From Candidatus Bathyarchaeota archaeon (GTDB lineage Archaea > Thermoproteota > Bathyarchaeia > Bathyarchaeales > Bathycorpusculaceae): a stretch of 64,000 nucleotides of DNA. The DNA is taken from positions 1-64,000 of the forward strand of contig JAOULW010000006.1 in assembly GCA_029881805.1 (NCBI GenBank), in the 5' to 3' direction. Shown piece by piece: positions 8,869 to 17,666 of the stretch. Positions within the stretch are counted from its first letter, which is position 1; every line of letters begins with the position of its first letter. The position numbers were made by a program, and so were the translations under genes. The notes below the pieces were generated by a model. The model searched no databases. It had not been told where the DNA came from and saw only the letters and a program-made list of their open reading frames with translations.

Positions 8869-10137
8869 ATGAGAATCGCGATGGTTCACACTCCATTCTG
8901 GGGACGAGCTGGCGGAGAAAGACAAATTCTAAGGTTGGCAATCGAACTGCAAAAGATAGGGCATAAAGTAGAGGTATTCACGAACGCAGTCAATGAAGAA
9001 ACCTTTCCCGACTTTTTTAAGCAGCTCACAGTAAATGTTATTCAACATCCAATGAAAGGAAAGATGCCTAAATGGTTGGCCCCAGCTGAGACTTACGGGA
9101 AATCGCCTGGTGCTGGGACTGAAAAGCCTTCCGTTTTGAGAACGTGGATGCGAAGACGCATGGGACGCCAATTCTACACAATCCCATATCAGTTCCCATG
9201 CATGCTATGCATAGGACGAAAGATACCGAAGCGATTCGACGTTGTTAACAATCACAACTTTCCTACTGAGTGGGCAGTCTTTTTTGCCAAGAAAAGGTTG
9301 AAAGCCCCTGTTGTATGGATGTGTAATGAACCACCATACTGGTTTTTTATCCCCGAACTCAGAAATGGTCTGCGCAAGCTAAACTGGCCTCTTTTTGAAT
9401 TGCTGGACAGAGTTGCAGTGAACTATATTGATGAGATATGCGTTCTCTCGAAAGTTGGCGCAGGATTCGTCAGAAAAGCCTACAATAGATCAGCCAAAGT
9501 AGTGAGAACTGGCGTAGACACAGAGTTGATTCACAATGCCTCAGGCAAAGAACTCAGAAGAAAATATAACCTTGAAAACGACTTTATTATGTTGTTCGTC
9601 GGTGGAAGCTCATATGCGCGACGATCAGAGCTCGTCAAAGCGCTTTATCAGTTGTCTAAAAGCTATGATAATGTTAAGTTGATTTTAGACGTTCCTGCGA
9701 GACAAAAAGAAACGCTGACAAAACTCAGTGAGGAATTAGGTATCAGGAACAGAATTCTGTTTTTCCACAGTACCAGCGACAAAGAACTTGCTGAAGTCTA
9801 TGCCGCTTGCGACGTGTTCGTGTATCCATCTGCGATCAGTCCATGGGGTCTGGTGGTGACCGAGGCAATGGCAGCAGCTAAGCCTGTTATAGTTTCAAAT
9901 CAAGTTGGAACATCGGAGATTATACAGGATGGTGTTAATGGAATAGTCATTGACAGAGCAAAGCCAGATAAGATCGCGAAACAAGTTGAAGTGTTAATAA
10001 ATAACCCAAAACTATGTAAAAATCTGGGAGAAAATGCTTACGAATACGTCAAAAACAATCTGTCTTGGGAAAGATACGCCAAGAACATTGAAATAGTCTT
10101 TCAAGAAGTAATATCGCGTTCAAAAGGCAATCCGTAA
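8869..10137 (+). CDS. glycosyltransferase family 4
   Basis: A 422-residue retaining GT-B glycosyltransferase. The N-terminal domain opens MRIAMVHTPFWGRAGGERQ with the acceptor-side glycine motif. The C-terminal GT1-type domain (from about 225) has FVGGSSYARRSELVKAL and the donor-site motif SPWGLVVTEAMAAAKPV near 324-340 with the E-x7-E-like acidic pair. It uses a nucleotide sugar and acts at the inner membrane face. It stands alone on its strand between two reverse-strand groups. Confidence 0.87.
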   Translation: MRIAMVHTPFWGRAGGERQILRLAIELQKIGHKVEVFTNAVNEETFPDFFKQLTVNVIQHPMKGKMPKWLAPAETYGKSPGAGTEKPSVLRTWMRRRMGRQFYTIPYQFPCMLCIGRKIPKRFDVVNNHNFPTEWAVFFAKKRLKAPVVWMCNEPPYWFFIPELRNGLRKLNWPLFELLDRVAVNYIDEICVLSKVGAGFVRKAYNRSAKVVRTGVDTELIHNASGKELRRKYNLENDFIMLFVGGSSYARRSELVKALYQLSKSYDNVKLILDVPARQKETLTKLSEELGIRNRILFFHSTSDKELAEVYAACDVFVYPSAISPWGLVVTEAMAAAKPVIVSNQVGTSEIIQDGVNGIVIDRAKPDKIAKQVEVLINNPKLCKNLGENAYEYVKNNLSWERYAKNIEIVFQEVISRSKGNP

Positions 10138-10193
10138 TCATGGTAAGCATTGTTTACGCCAAATTTGCTCAGCCTTCGTTGTTGAGACTTTCG

Positions 10194-11453
10194 TTAACAA
10201 TTACTTTTAGTTATTATCATGAATTTGGGTATGGCGACGATCATTTTTCCGCCCTTTTTTAAAAATTCCTTTTCCTGACCTTTGATCTCTTCTATAAAAT
10301 GATATGGCAGAACAAGCAGATAGTCTGGCTTTTCTTTTCGATATTCTTCAATAGACATAATAGGGATGCTTGTACCAACAATGTATTTTCCACATTTGTC
10401 AGGGTTCTTGTCTACAGCCGCCTTGATTAGCCTTTTATCTATACCGAAATACTGCAATGTAACTAAGCCACGAGTAGAAGCGCCATATATGAAGAATTTC
10501 TTTCCTTTCTTAATCTCTTGCTTTAAGAAACTCATAAGATCTCTTTTTATCGTTTCTATCCGTTTTGCAAATGCAGCATAGGCTTTGCTGGTGTCAAGCT
10601 CCATTTTCTTTTCATAATCCCTTAACTTTCTCAATCTTTCTTCTGCGCCTGGAAACTCTCTTACTTCTCCTCCTTTATGCCGTATATAGATTCTGAAACT
10701 ACCGCCATTTACATCATTAAGTTCGACATCGAACGCTTCCATATCATGTTTGTTCAGCAGATGTTCAAGAGACAATAGAGAGTAATATTCTAAATGTTCA
10801 TGACATATGTTATCAAAAGTATTGTTTTCTAGCATAGAACCCAAATAATTCATCTGTATTATCCATAAACCATCCTTATGTAAGCATTTCTTTATGTCTT
10901 CAACAAAGGCGTTTGGATCTTCCAAATCATAGAACATAGCGATGCTCGTTATTAGTTTCGCCTTTTTGTCTTTGTATTCTCTTTTGAACGCTTTATAGTT
11001 GAAATAATCGTTAATTATCTTGGATGTCCCTTCAACTCCTAACTCCCAAAGATTTGAAGGCTCAAAACCGACGGTTATCAGCCCAGGAGTCTTGAATTGT
11101 CTCAATAATGTTCCGTCATTCGATCCTATGTCAACGACTATGTCCCGACTTGATAGTTGGACCCGTCTCTGGGCAGAAGACACAATGTCAGCTAAAGCCT
11201 TCACCATTGTTGTACTTATTCCAGACTTGTACCAATATTTTCTGTATAGGACATCGTGATCCAGAGTATGCTTCAGTTGTAACAACCCACAACCATTTTT
11301 AGAATCGCAAAGAACCAGTTCTAAAGGACCTTTTATGCTATTTCTTTCCAATTCTTCGACGAAATTAGTGACGAATTGTTCGCCCAAGGACAGAATCGGA
11401 ATCAATCGGTCTGATCCGCAAACTCTACAGGTTTTTCGAGTTTTTATGTACAT
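10194..11453 (-). CDS. class I SAM-dependent sugar C-methyltransferase (TylCIII/NovU-like)
   Basis: A 419-residue protein of the three-part C-methyltransferase family. The N-terminal zinc-binding domain has CRVCGSD and a further Cys pair; the central Rossmann domain has the SAM motif VVDIGSNDGTLL near 108-119 and HEHLEYYSLLSLEHL near 218; the C-terminal part has a second nucleotide-like fold (FIYGASTRGLVTL near 333). Characterised relatives methylate carbon 3 of dTDP-4-keto-6-deoxysugars. The dTDP-sugar genes 1-4 kb away make the same kind of substrate plausible, so this cell may make a branched deoxysugar. Confidence 0.82.
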   Translation of the reverse strand: MYIKTRKTCRVCGSDRLIPILSLGEQFVTNFVEELERNSIKGPLELVLCDSKNGCGLLQLKHTLDHDVLYRKYWYKSGISTTMVKALADIVSSAQRRVQLSSRDIVVDIGSNDGTLLRQFKTPGLITVGFEPSNLWELGVEGTSKIINDYFNYKAFKREYKDKKAKLITSIAMFYDLEDPNAFVEDIKKCLHKDGLWIIQMNYLGSMLENNTFDNICHEHLEYYSLLSLEHLLNKHDMEAFDVELNDVNGGSFRIYIRHKGGEVREFPGAEERLRKLRDYEKKMELDTSKAYAAFAKRIETIKRDLMSFLKQEIKKGKKFFIYGASTRGLVTLQYFGIDKRLIKAAVDKNPDKCGKYIVGTSIPIMSIEEYRKEKPDYLLVLPYHFIEEIKGQEKEFLKKGGKMIVAIPKFMIITKSNC

Positions 11454-11639
11454 TTACTTTCACAAGTGTTAGCATTCCGAGACATATTTAAGATTATTTG
11501 CAACTTCAATCAAGATTTCAAATTTAACACCAGAAAGCGCCGCGTCACTCTTAACATAGAATTCCGAAGAAAGAGAATAAAAGACAAATCGAAGAACAGA
11601 AGATAGAATAACTGGAATTATTCTTACTGAGGAGTCAAA

Positions 11640-12434
11640 ATGAAGAAAGGAAATGCCTCTTACAGAGCAAGAGGATTTCTATCCAGAGTTAAGGAAGCAT
11701 CCAAAGAGAAAGGAATTCGTTATGTTGCTTTGGCAGGGGTTAACAGGATGCGCAGAATGGTGATAGATTCTTTTTGGTGTTACTATTACAGTTTATTTAA
11801 GTCATGGAGTACATTCACGTTCCAAGGAAAAAACTACAAATATTTCTATCACAGGTATAATACAACATGGCGAAATGAAAGAGCAGTCGAAATTCCAATT
11901 ATCTGGCATATAGTCAAAACGTGTGAATGGAGAAGTGTTTTGGAGGTAGGCAATGTTCTTTCACACTATTTTACTGTCAATCATGATATTGTAGACAAAT
12001 ATGAGAAGGCAGAGGGTGTGATTAGCCAAGACGTGACTGAGATTCGTCCCTCAAAAAAATACGATCTGATTATTAGCATTTCAACTCTGGAGCATGTCGG
12101 TTGGGACGAAAACCCTGGCGACCATAGAATTCTACATGAATCCAAAAAAATCACGTACACTATTGATGTTTTAAAACGGTTATTGACTTCTAAGGGAGAA
12201 ATTGTTGTAACTCTGCCCCTCGGTTATAATCCCTACTTGGATAAGTTACTCAAAAGTGGCGAGATAAAATTTGATGACCGATTTTACTTGAAACGTATCT
12301 CCAAAGATAACAGATGGATAGAGGTCAGCTGGAAAGATGTTGAGCGTTTAAAATACAACGGCTTGATCCCTTCTGCTAATGGATTAATAATTGGCGTCAT
12401 CAAGAGTGAGAATAAAATAAAACCTGCACCTTAG
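11640..12434 (+). CDS. methyltransferase-like protein of the glycan locus
   Basis: A 264-residue protein with a basic, helical first 60 residues and a degenerate class I SAM fold: VLEVGNVLSHY near 100-110 stands for motif I, and YDLIISISTLEHVGW near 141-155 is the usual post-motif region. It resembles SAM-dependent methyltransferases next to polysaccharide genes, but the motif I glycine pattern is weak. It may methylate a sugar or be catalytically reduced. A 187-base gap upstream has no gene that I can see. Confidence 0.6.
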   Translation: MKKGNASYRARGFLSRVKEASKEKGIRYVALAGVNRMRRMVIDSFWCYYYSLFKSWSTFTFQGKNYKYFYHRYNTTWRNERAVEIPIIWHIVKTCEWRSVLEVGNVLSHYFTVNHDIVDKYEKAEGVISQDVTEIRPSKKYDLIISISTLEHVGWDENPGDHRILHESKKITYTIDVLKRLLTSKGEIVVTLPLGYNPYLDKLLKSGEIKFDDRFYLKRISKDNRWIEVSWKDVERLKYNGLIPSANGLIIGVIKSENKIKPAP

Positions 12435-12539
12435 AAAAGGCAGAAGCTCAACCATATCAAGTCAGATTCACCTCACTTCCTCTACCCAGAAAAGTATTAT
12501 TACACATTCTAACCTATCAGACTAGTCGAAAGAGAAAAG

Positions 12540-13445
12540 TTGCCAGCTGGAAAAATTTTGAAAAACCGAAAAAGATTACTGGTTACTGGTGCAAGCGGTT
12601 TACTAGGCAACAAAATAATTAAACTCGCTGAGAAAGATTATTCTGTCGCACCTACTCACAGAACCAAACCGCTCCATTCAAATTCTATAGAACTGGACAT
12701 AACAGAAGCAAAAGATGTTCGGAAGGTTTTCCACAAATTCGAACCGGATAAAGTCATTCACACTGCATCTGAAACAAACGTGGACATGTGCGAAAAAGAA
12801 AAAGATCATGCTTGGAAAACAAATGTTGACGGATCCCACAACATCGCCCTCGCCTGCAGTGAAGTTAGCGCAACATTAGTATATATATCCACAGATTACG
12901 TTTTTGATGGTAGGAAAGGGTCATACGTTGAAGAAGACAATCCGAACCCAATAAACTACTATGGCGTCACAAAACTTGAAGGAGAAAATCAGATCATTCG
13001 GAACTGCAGAAACTATACCATTCTACGTACAAGCGTCATATACGGTTGGCACCCTTGGAAGCAAAACTTCGCAACATGGGTGATAGAGTCCCTAAGACAG
13101 CAAAAGGAAATAGCTGTTGTAGAAGATCATTACAATACGCCGACATTGGCAGACAATCTAGCGCAAATGGCACTAGAGACTTCAGAAAAAGGTCTGCAAG
13201 GATTATATCACGCCTCTGGAAGTGAGAGAGTAAGCCGCTACACATTTGCAAAACAAATCGCAAAAACCTTCAACCTAGACACTAGCTTGATTAAACCAAT
13301 AAAAATGCATCAATTAACTGCTTGGATAGCAGAAAGACCAAAGGATTCATCATTAAAAACAGAAAAAATACAAAAGCATCTAAAAACAAAACCACTAAAA
13401 ATAACTGAAGGATTGAACAGAATGAAGAGAGAGGCAGAACAATGA
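12540..13445 (+). CDS. rmlD: dTDP-4-dehydrorhamnose reductase
   Basis: A 301-residue SDR of the RmlD type, the last step of dTDP-L-rhamnose synthesis (reduction of dTDP-4-keto-rhamnose with NAD(P)H). The NAD site is VTGASGLLGNKI near residues 15-26, the active-site region is YISTDYVFDGRKG near 118-130 and the YxxxK is YYGVTKLEGE near 142-151. The start is TTG. It overlaps rmlA by 4 bases; rmlC and rmlB follow, so all four rhamnose enzymes form one operon in the order D-A-C-B. Confidence 0.88.
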   Translation: MPAGKILKNRKRLLVTGASGLLGNKIIKLAEKDYSVAPTHRTKPLHSNSIELDITEAKDVRKVFHKFEPDKVIHTASETNVDMCEKEKDHAWKTNVDGSHNIALACSEVSATLVYISTDYVFDGRKGSYVEEDNPNPINYYGVTKLEGENQIIRNCRNYTILRTSVIYGWHPWKQNFATWVIESLRQQKEIAVVEDHYNTPTLADNLAQMALETSEKGLQGLYHASGSERVSRYTFAKQIAKTFNLDTSLIKPIKMHQLTAWIAERPKDSSLKTEKIQKHLKTKPLKITEGLNRMKREAEQ

Positions 13446-14512
13446 AAGGTGTGGTACTCCACGGCGGCCACGGGACACGTTTAAGACCTTTAACCCACAC
13501 CGGACCAAAACAGCTAATCACAGTGGCAAATAAACCTATTTCACAATATGTCCTAGAGGACTTGCGTAATTCTGGAATTAAGAACATAGCCATAGTGCTA
13601 GGAGACATAATGCCTGAAAAAGTGAAAAGTCATTATGGAGACGGAAGCAAATTTGGTGTAAATATCAAGTACATATATCAAGAAACGCCAGAAGGAATAG
13701 CGCAAGCAGTAGGCTTAACAGAAGACTTCGTAAATGAGGACCCTTTCGTCGTATATCTTGGTGACAACCTTCTAAAGGGTGGGATCTCAAGGTGTGTTCA
13801 AGAATTTCGACAAAAGAACTATGAGGCAATGATACTGCTATGCGAAGTTGAAAACCCACAACAGTTCGGAGTGGCAGAATTCGACAAAAATGGAAAGTTG
13901 GTAAAGCTTATTGAAAAACCAGAAAAGCCGCCAAGCAACTACGCGCTTACAGGCATATACTTTCTCAAACCAACAATCTTCAAAATGATAAAACAGCTGA
14001 AACCATCATGGAGAGGTGAACTGGAAATAACAGAGGCATTACAGCTTTTGATAGATTCGGGCTGTAAAGTAGGATATAGAATAGTTGAAGGGTGGTGGAA
14101 AGACACAGGTACTATTGAAGATATCATCGAGGCAAACATACTCGTACTGGATGAATTGGAACCAGAAATAGAGGGAATAGTTGAAGACAAAACTTGCATT
14201 CAAGGACGTGTATCTATAGGAAAAAACGCCTACATAAAAAAGGGGGCTTTAATTAGAGGCCCTGCCCTAATCGGAGAAAACACGATAATAGAAGATGGGG
14301 TTTACATAGGACCGTATACTTCAATAGGTGACAATACGAAGATAAAGAAAGGCGAAATCGAAAACACGATAGTAATGGAGAACTGCATAATAGAGATTAA
14401 CACAAAAATAATTGATAGTATAATAGGCGCAAACTCGGAAATAATAGCGAATGAGAAAGGCCCAAAAGGACATAAACTGATTGTTGGTGAAAATTCAAAA
14501 ATAGTTTTTTGA
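13442..14512 (+). CDS. rmlA: glucose-1-phosphate thymidylyltransferase, long archaeal form
   Basis: A 356-residue enzyme making dTDP-glucose from dTTP and glucose-1-phosphate. The N-terminal transferase domain has HGGHGTRLRPLTHTGPKQL at 8-26 and YLGDNLLKGG near 103-112. The C-terminal region from about 245 is a left-handed beta-helix of hexapeptide repeats (IEDGVYIGPYTSIGDNTKI). This long form is common in archaea and some bacteria, whereas the classical RmlA is about 290 residues. It starts inside the rmlD stop (ATGA overlap). Confidence 0.9.
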   Translation: MKGVVLHGGHGTRLRPLTHTGPKQLITVANKPISQYVLEDLRNSGIKNIAIVLGDIMPEKVKSHYGDGSKFGVNIKYIYQETPEGIAQAVGLTEDFVNEDPFVVYLGDNLLKGGISRCVQEFRQKNYEAMILLCEVENPQQFGVAEFDKNGKLVKLIEKPEKPPSNYALTGIYFLKPTIFKMIKQLKPSWRGELEITEALQLLIDSGCKVGYRIVEGWWKDTGTIEDIIEANILVLDELEPEIEGIVEDKTCIQGRVSIGKNAYIKKGALIRGPALIGENTIIEDGVYIGPYTSIGDNTKIKKGEIENTIVMENCIIEINTKIIDSIIGANSEIIANEKGPKGHKLIVGENSKIVF

Positions 14513-14513
14513 G

Positions 14514-14990
14514 ATGAAAAATATGATAGAAGGAGTCGTAACCAAGCAACTTAAACAGATAGCAGATGAGCGAGGATGGCTAATAGAAGTACTGAGAAAC
14601 GATTGGGAGCACTTCCAAAAATTCGGCCAAGCATATTTGACAGCGGCCTATCCACAAGTTGTAAAGGCTTGGCACAAGCACAAAAAGCAGACAGATAACA
14701 TAACCTGCATAAAAGGAATGATAAAACTTGTACTATATGATGGCAGAAAAAAATCAAAAACCAAGAACGAAATAAACGAACTCACGATCGGTGAAAAAAA
14801 TCTCCTTTTAGTTAAGATTCCACCGGAAGTCTGGCACGGATTCAAAACCATAACAGAAGAATATGCGCTTGTTCTTAATGTCCCTACAGAACTCTACAAC
14901 TATAAAGAACCAGACGAGCATAGATTGCCACCAGACACGGACAAAATACCATACGACTGGAAGCTTACGCCATGGCTTAAACATGGTTGA
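14514..14990 (+). CDS. rmlC: dTDP-4-dehydrorhamnose 3,5-epimerase, short form
   Basis: A 158-residue cupin-fold protein. It keeps the region GQAYLTAAYPQVVKAWHKHKK, where His residues fit the RmlC active site, and a second strand set with IPPEVWHGFKTI near 102-113. It is shorter than the usual 180 or so residues, so it may be a sugar 3,4-ketoisomerase or single epimerase relative. Its place between rmlA and rmlB makes rhamnose epimerisation the best call. The gene starts one base after the rmlA stop. Confidence 0.82.
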   Translation: MKNMIEGVVTKQLKQIADERGWLIEVLRNDWEHFQKFGQAYLTAAYPQVVKAWHKHKKQTDNITCIKGMIKLVLYDGRKKSKTKNEINELTIGEKNLLLVKIPPEVWHGFKTITEEYALVLNVPTELYNYKEPDEHRLPPDTDKIPYDWKLTPWLKHG

Positions 14991-14995
14991 TATAC

Positions 14996-15976
14996 ATGAA
15001 AATTCTCATCACTGGCGGCGCAGGATTCATTGGAAGTAACTTTGTACACTATATGATTAGAAAGCATCCAGAATACGAAATCGTCGTTTTGGACAAACTC
15101 ACTTATGCAGGAAAAAAAGAAAATTTACAGGCCGTTTGGAACAAGATTACATTCATCAAAGGTGACATAACCAAAAAAGAAGATGCGGAAAAAGTCATAA
15201 AGAATTGCAATTGGATCGTGAATTTTGCCGCCGAAACCCACGTCGATAGAAGCATAATAGAAGCTGGAACTTTCGTATTAACTGATGTCTTCGGAATCTA
15301 CAATCTGTTAGAGGCAGCAAGAAAATTCGACATATCAAAATTTGAACAAATAAGCACAGATGAGGTCTATGGACATATTCTAAAAGGCAGCTTTAAAGAA
15401 CAAGATAGACTAAATCCACGCAACCCGTATTCTGCATCAAAAGCCAGCGCAGAGTTATTATGCAAAGCATATTTCGAGACCTATGGCTCACCAATAACCA
15501 TAACAAGGTCGTCAAACAATTATGGACCATATCAGCACCCGGAGAAGCTTATCCCAAAAACTATAATCTACGCGCTCTCTAACAAGGCGATACCAATTTA
15601 CGGGACCGGCGAGAACATCAGAGACTGGATTTATGTAGAGGATAACTGTGAAGCCATAGATTGGGTTCTGCATAAGGGTAAGCTTGGAGAAGTCTACAAT
15701 ATTGCGGCAAACCAGGAGTTTAAAAATGTAGATGTTATAAGAACTATCCTGAAGCTTACTAGGAAACCGGAGAGTTTAATAGAATATGTCAAAGACAGAC
15801 CTGGGCATGACTTGAGATATTCGTTGAACACGAAGAAAATTCGAGAGATCGGCTGGATACCAAAAACCATCTTCAATGATGGAATAAAGAAAACTATTGA
15901 TTGGTACATGCGGAATACTCAATGGTGGATGCCAATAATAGAAAAAGAAAAAGTAGACTTTCACAAAACGTCATAG
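14996..15976 (+). CDS. rmlB: dTDP-glucose 4,6-dehydratase
   Basis: A 326-residue extended SDR with the start MKILITGGAGFIGSNF, the RmlB motif FAAETHVDRSI near 77-87, the active-site segment ISTDEVYGH near 116-124, YSASKASAE near 142-150 and TRSSNNYGPYQHPEKLIP near 167. It converts dTDP-glucose to dTDP-4-keto-6-deoxyglucose. I chose the ATG at 14996, three codons into the frame, because the Rossmann strand begins there. It closes the rmlD-A-C-B operon. Confidence 0.93.
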   Translation: MKILITGGAGFIGSNFVHYMIRKHPEYEIVVLDKLTYAGKKENLQAVWNKITFIKGDITKKEDAEKVIKNCNWIVNFAAETHVDRSIIEAGTFVLTDVFGIYNLLEAARKFDISKFEQISTDEVYGHILKGSFKEQDRLNPRNPYSASKASAELLCKAYFETYGSPITITRSSNNYGPYQHPEKLIPKTIIYALSNKAIPIYGTGENIRDWIYVEDNCEAIDWVLHKGKLGEVYNIAANQEFKNVDVIRTILKLTRKPESLIEYVKDRPGHDLRYSLNTKKIREIGWIPKTIFNDGIKKTIDWYMRNTQWWMPIIEKEKVDFHKTS

Positions 15977-16107
15977 CTGAATAAACAAATAAATCTCAAC
16001 ACAACCATCACTACAGCTAGAGAAAACTTGGTTTAAATAGGACTATTCTAGATGAAGAACTTATAATTGGATAAAAGTCTCATTTAAAAACAGCGAACGG
16101 AGATGCA

Positions 16108-17595
16108 ATGATAAAACTAAGAATAGATGTTGATTACCCTTATCCTTCAAGAATCAAGAGCTTTCTTTATACAGTTCTGAACATCAAGATAGGCAAAGAC
16201 TTTTTGAAAAATGCGAAAATAATTGCGAAAATGATTGAAAGGTCCCCAAAGGACATCAGGACCTACTGGTTTTTCACGATAAAAACAATTCCCGACGAAG
16301 AATTGCTGGAACTACTGAACAATAAGCATGAGATAGCCCTTCATGTCGCAAATGACCCATACAGAGAATGGAAACTTTTGGAAAACTCAACCGGAAGAAG
16401 ACTGAGGTATTATACTGTTCACGGAACAGCCCGTTTATTGGCACGAGTAATGTGGAAGCGATGGAGAGAAAAAACTCCCAAAATTCCGAACAACTTTCCG
16501 CTCGAATCTTTTCACAAGTTCCCCACAATAGGCTTGGACATTTTATGCTATACTAATACGACAACACAGGCCACTAAAATAGCAAAAAACCATAGTAAAA
16601 AGGGAGAAATCCTTCACATTCACCCGGAGTGGCTTTTCCAAAGAGGAAAAATAAATCATAGGGGACCCTTTTATGAGGCATTAAGGAGGATTCTAGAAAC
16701 GGACATGGAGTTCGAAACCTTATCTATTCGCAAAAAGATCTTTTTCAATATCGCTAGTGACGCAGAAGAGTACGAAAGAGATTTTGTCCCAACTCAAAAA
16801 TTCATTGAAAAACTCCAGAAAAGAGGAATAGACATTTTTACAACTATTGAAAGAAAATGGTGCCATGCAATTCCTAACCCTTCAAAATTCTGGTTGAGAG
16901 CAAGCGACAACATTGCACTTCTTCAGATAGCGAGCTATGATGAATGGTGGAAAAGCATAGGGAAGAAGACACGTAACATGGTTCGCAAAGCCGAAAAGAC
17001 TGGAATCAAAACAGCAATAGCCGTGCCCAACGAAAAGCTGGCGGAGGGTATTTGGAAAATCTATAATGAAACGCCAATACGGCAAGAAAGAGCCTTTCCA
17101 CACTATGGAATATCATTGAAAGCAGTGAGAGAAAGCGTGTTTTCATCGCAAGACTGCACTTTCGTAGGAGCACATTTTCAAGATGAACTTGTAGGATTCA
17201 TACAGCTCGTCCATGACAACGGCACAAGCAGAATAGCTCAAATGCTTTCAATGCAGAAACGTTGGGACAAAGCAGTAAACAATGCTCTCATAGCAAAGGC
17301 GGTTGAATTCTGTGCGACCAAGCAAATTCATTGGCTTATGTATGGAAGAATGGGAAATCATCCGTCACTAGACAATTTTAAGCAAAATAATGGATTCAAA
17401 CAGTTCCAGTTGACAAGATATTACGTACCATTAACCCGGAAGGGAAAAATAGCTGCCAAACTGAGGCTGCATAGAGAAGTGAAGGATGTGCTTCCACAAT
17501 CAGTGAAATATCCACTGATTCCTTTTTATAATTGGATAAGTAGGAGTAAAATGAAATTTAGACTTCGCCTAAATCCAGAAACAGCAGCACTCTAA
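16108..17595 (+). CDS. fusion: polysaccharide-deacetylase-like domain plus FemAB/GNAT-like acyltransferase domain
   Basis: A 495-residue two-domain protein. Residues 1 to about 240 look like a NodB-type deacetylase: it opens with RIDVDYPYPSR (a DVD acidic motif), has HEIALHVAND near 75 and ends with a HIHPEW segment near 172 that could supply the metal-site His. Residues about 250-450 look like a FemAB/BioF2-type GNAT fold, with DEWWKSIGKKTRNMVRKAEK near 276 and a later YGRMGNH element. A deacetylase and an acyltransferase in one chain could swap the acyl group on an amino sugar. Both calls rest on motifs only. Confidence 0.6.
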   Translation: MIKLRIDVDYPYPSRIKSFLYTVLNIKIGKDFLKNAKIIAKMIERSPKDIRTYWFFTIKTIPDEELLELLNNKHEIALHVANDPYREWKLLENSTGRRLRYYTVHGTARLLARVMWKRWREKTPKIPNNFPLESFHKFPTIGLDILCYTNTTTQATKIAKNHSKKGEILHIHPEWLFQRGKINHRGPFYEALRRILETDMEFETLSIRKKIFFNIASDAEEYERDFVPTQKFIEKLQKRGIDIFTTIERKWCHAIPNPSKFWLRASDNIALLQIASYDEWWKSIGKKTRNMVRKAEKTGIKTAIAVPNEKLAEGIWKIYNETPIRQERAFPHYGISLKAVRESVFSSQDCTFVGAHFQDELVGFIQLVHDNGTSRIAQMLSMQKRWDKAVNNALIAKAVEFCATKQIHWLMYGRMGNHPSLDNFKQNNGFKQFQLTRYYVPLTRKGKIAAKLRLHREVKDVLPQSVKYPLIPFYNWISRSKMKFRLRLNPETAAL

Positions 17596-17666
17596 CGTTT
17601 TTGGAACAGTACAAAATTAAATACTTGCACAAGATTATGCATGAGCAACAATAAGGGTTAGCGTTG

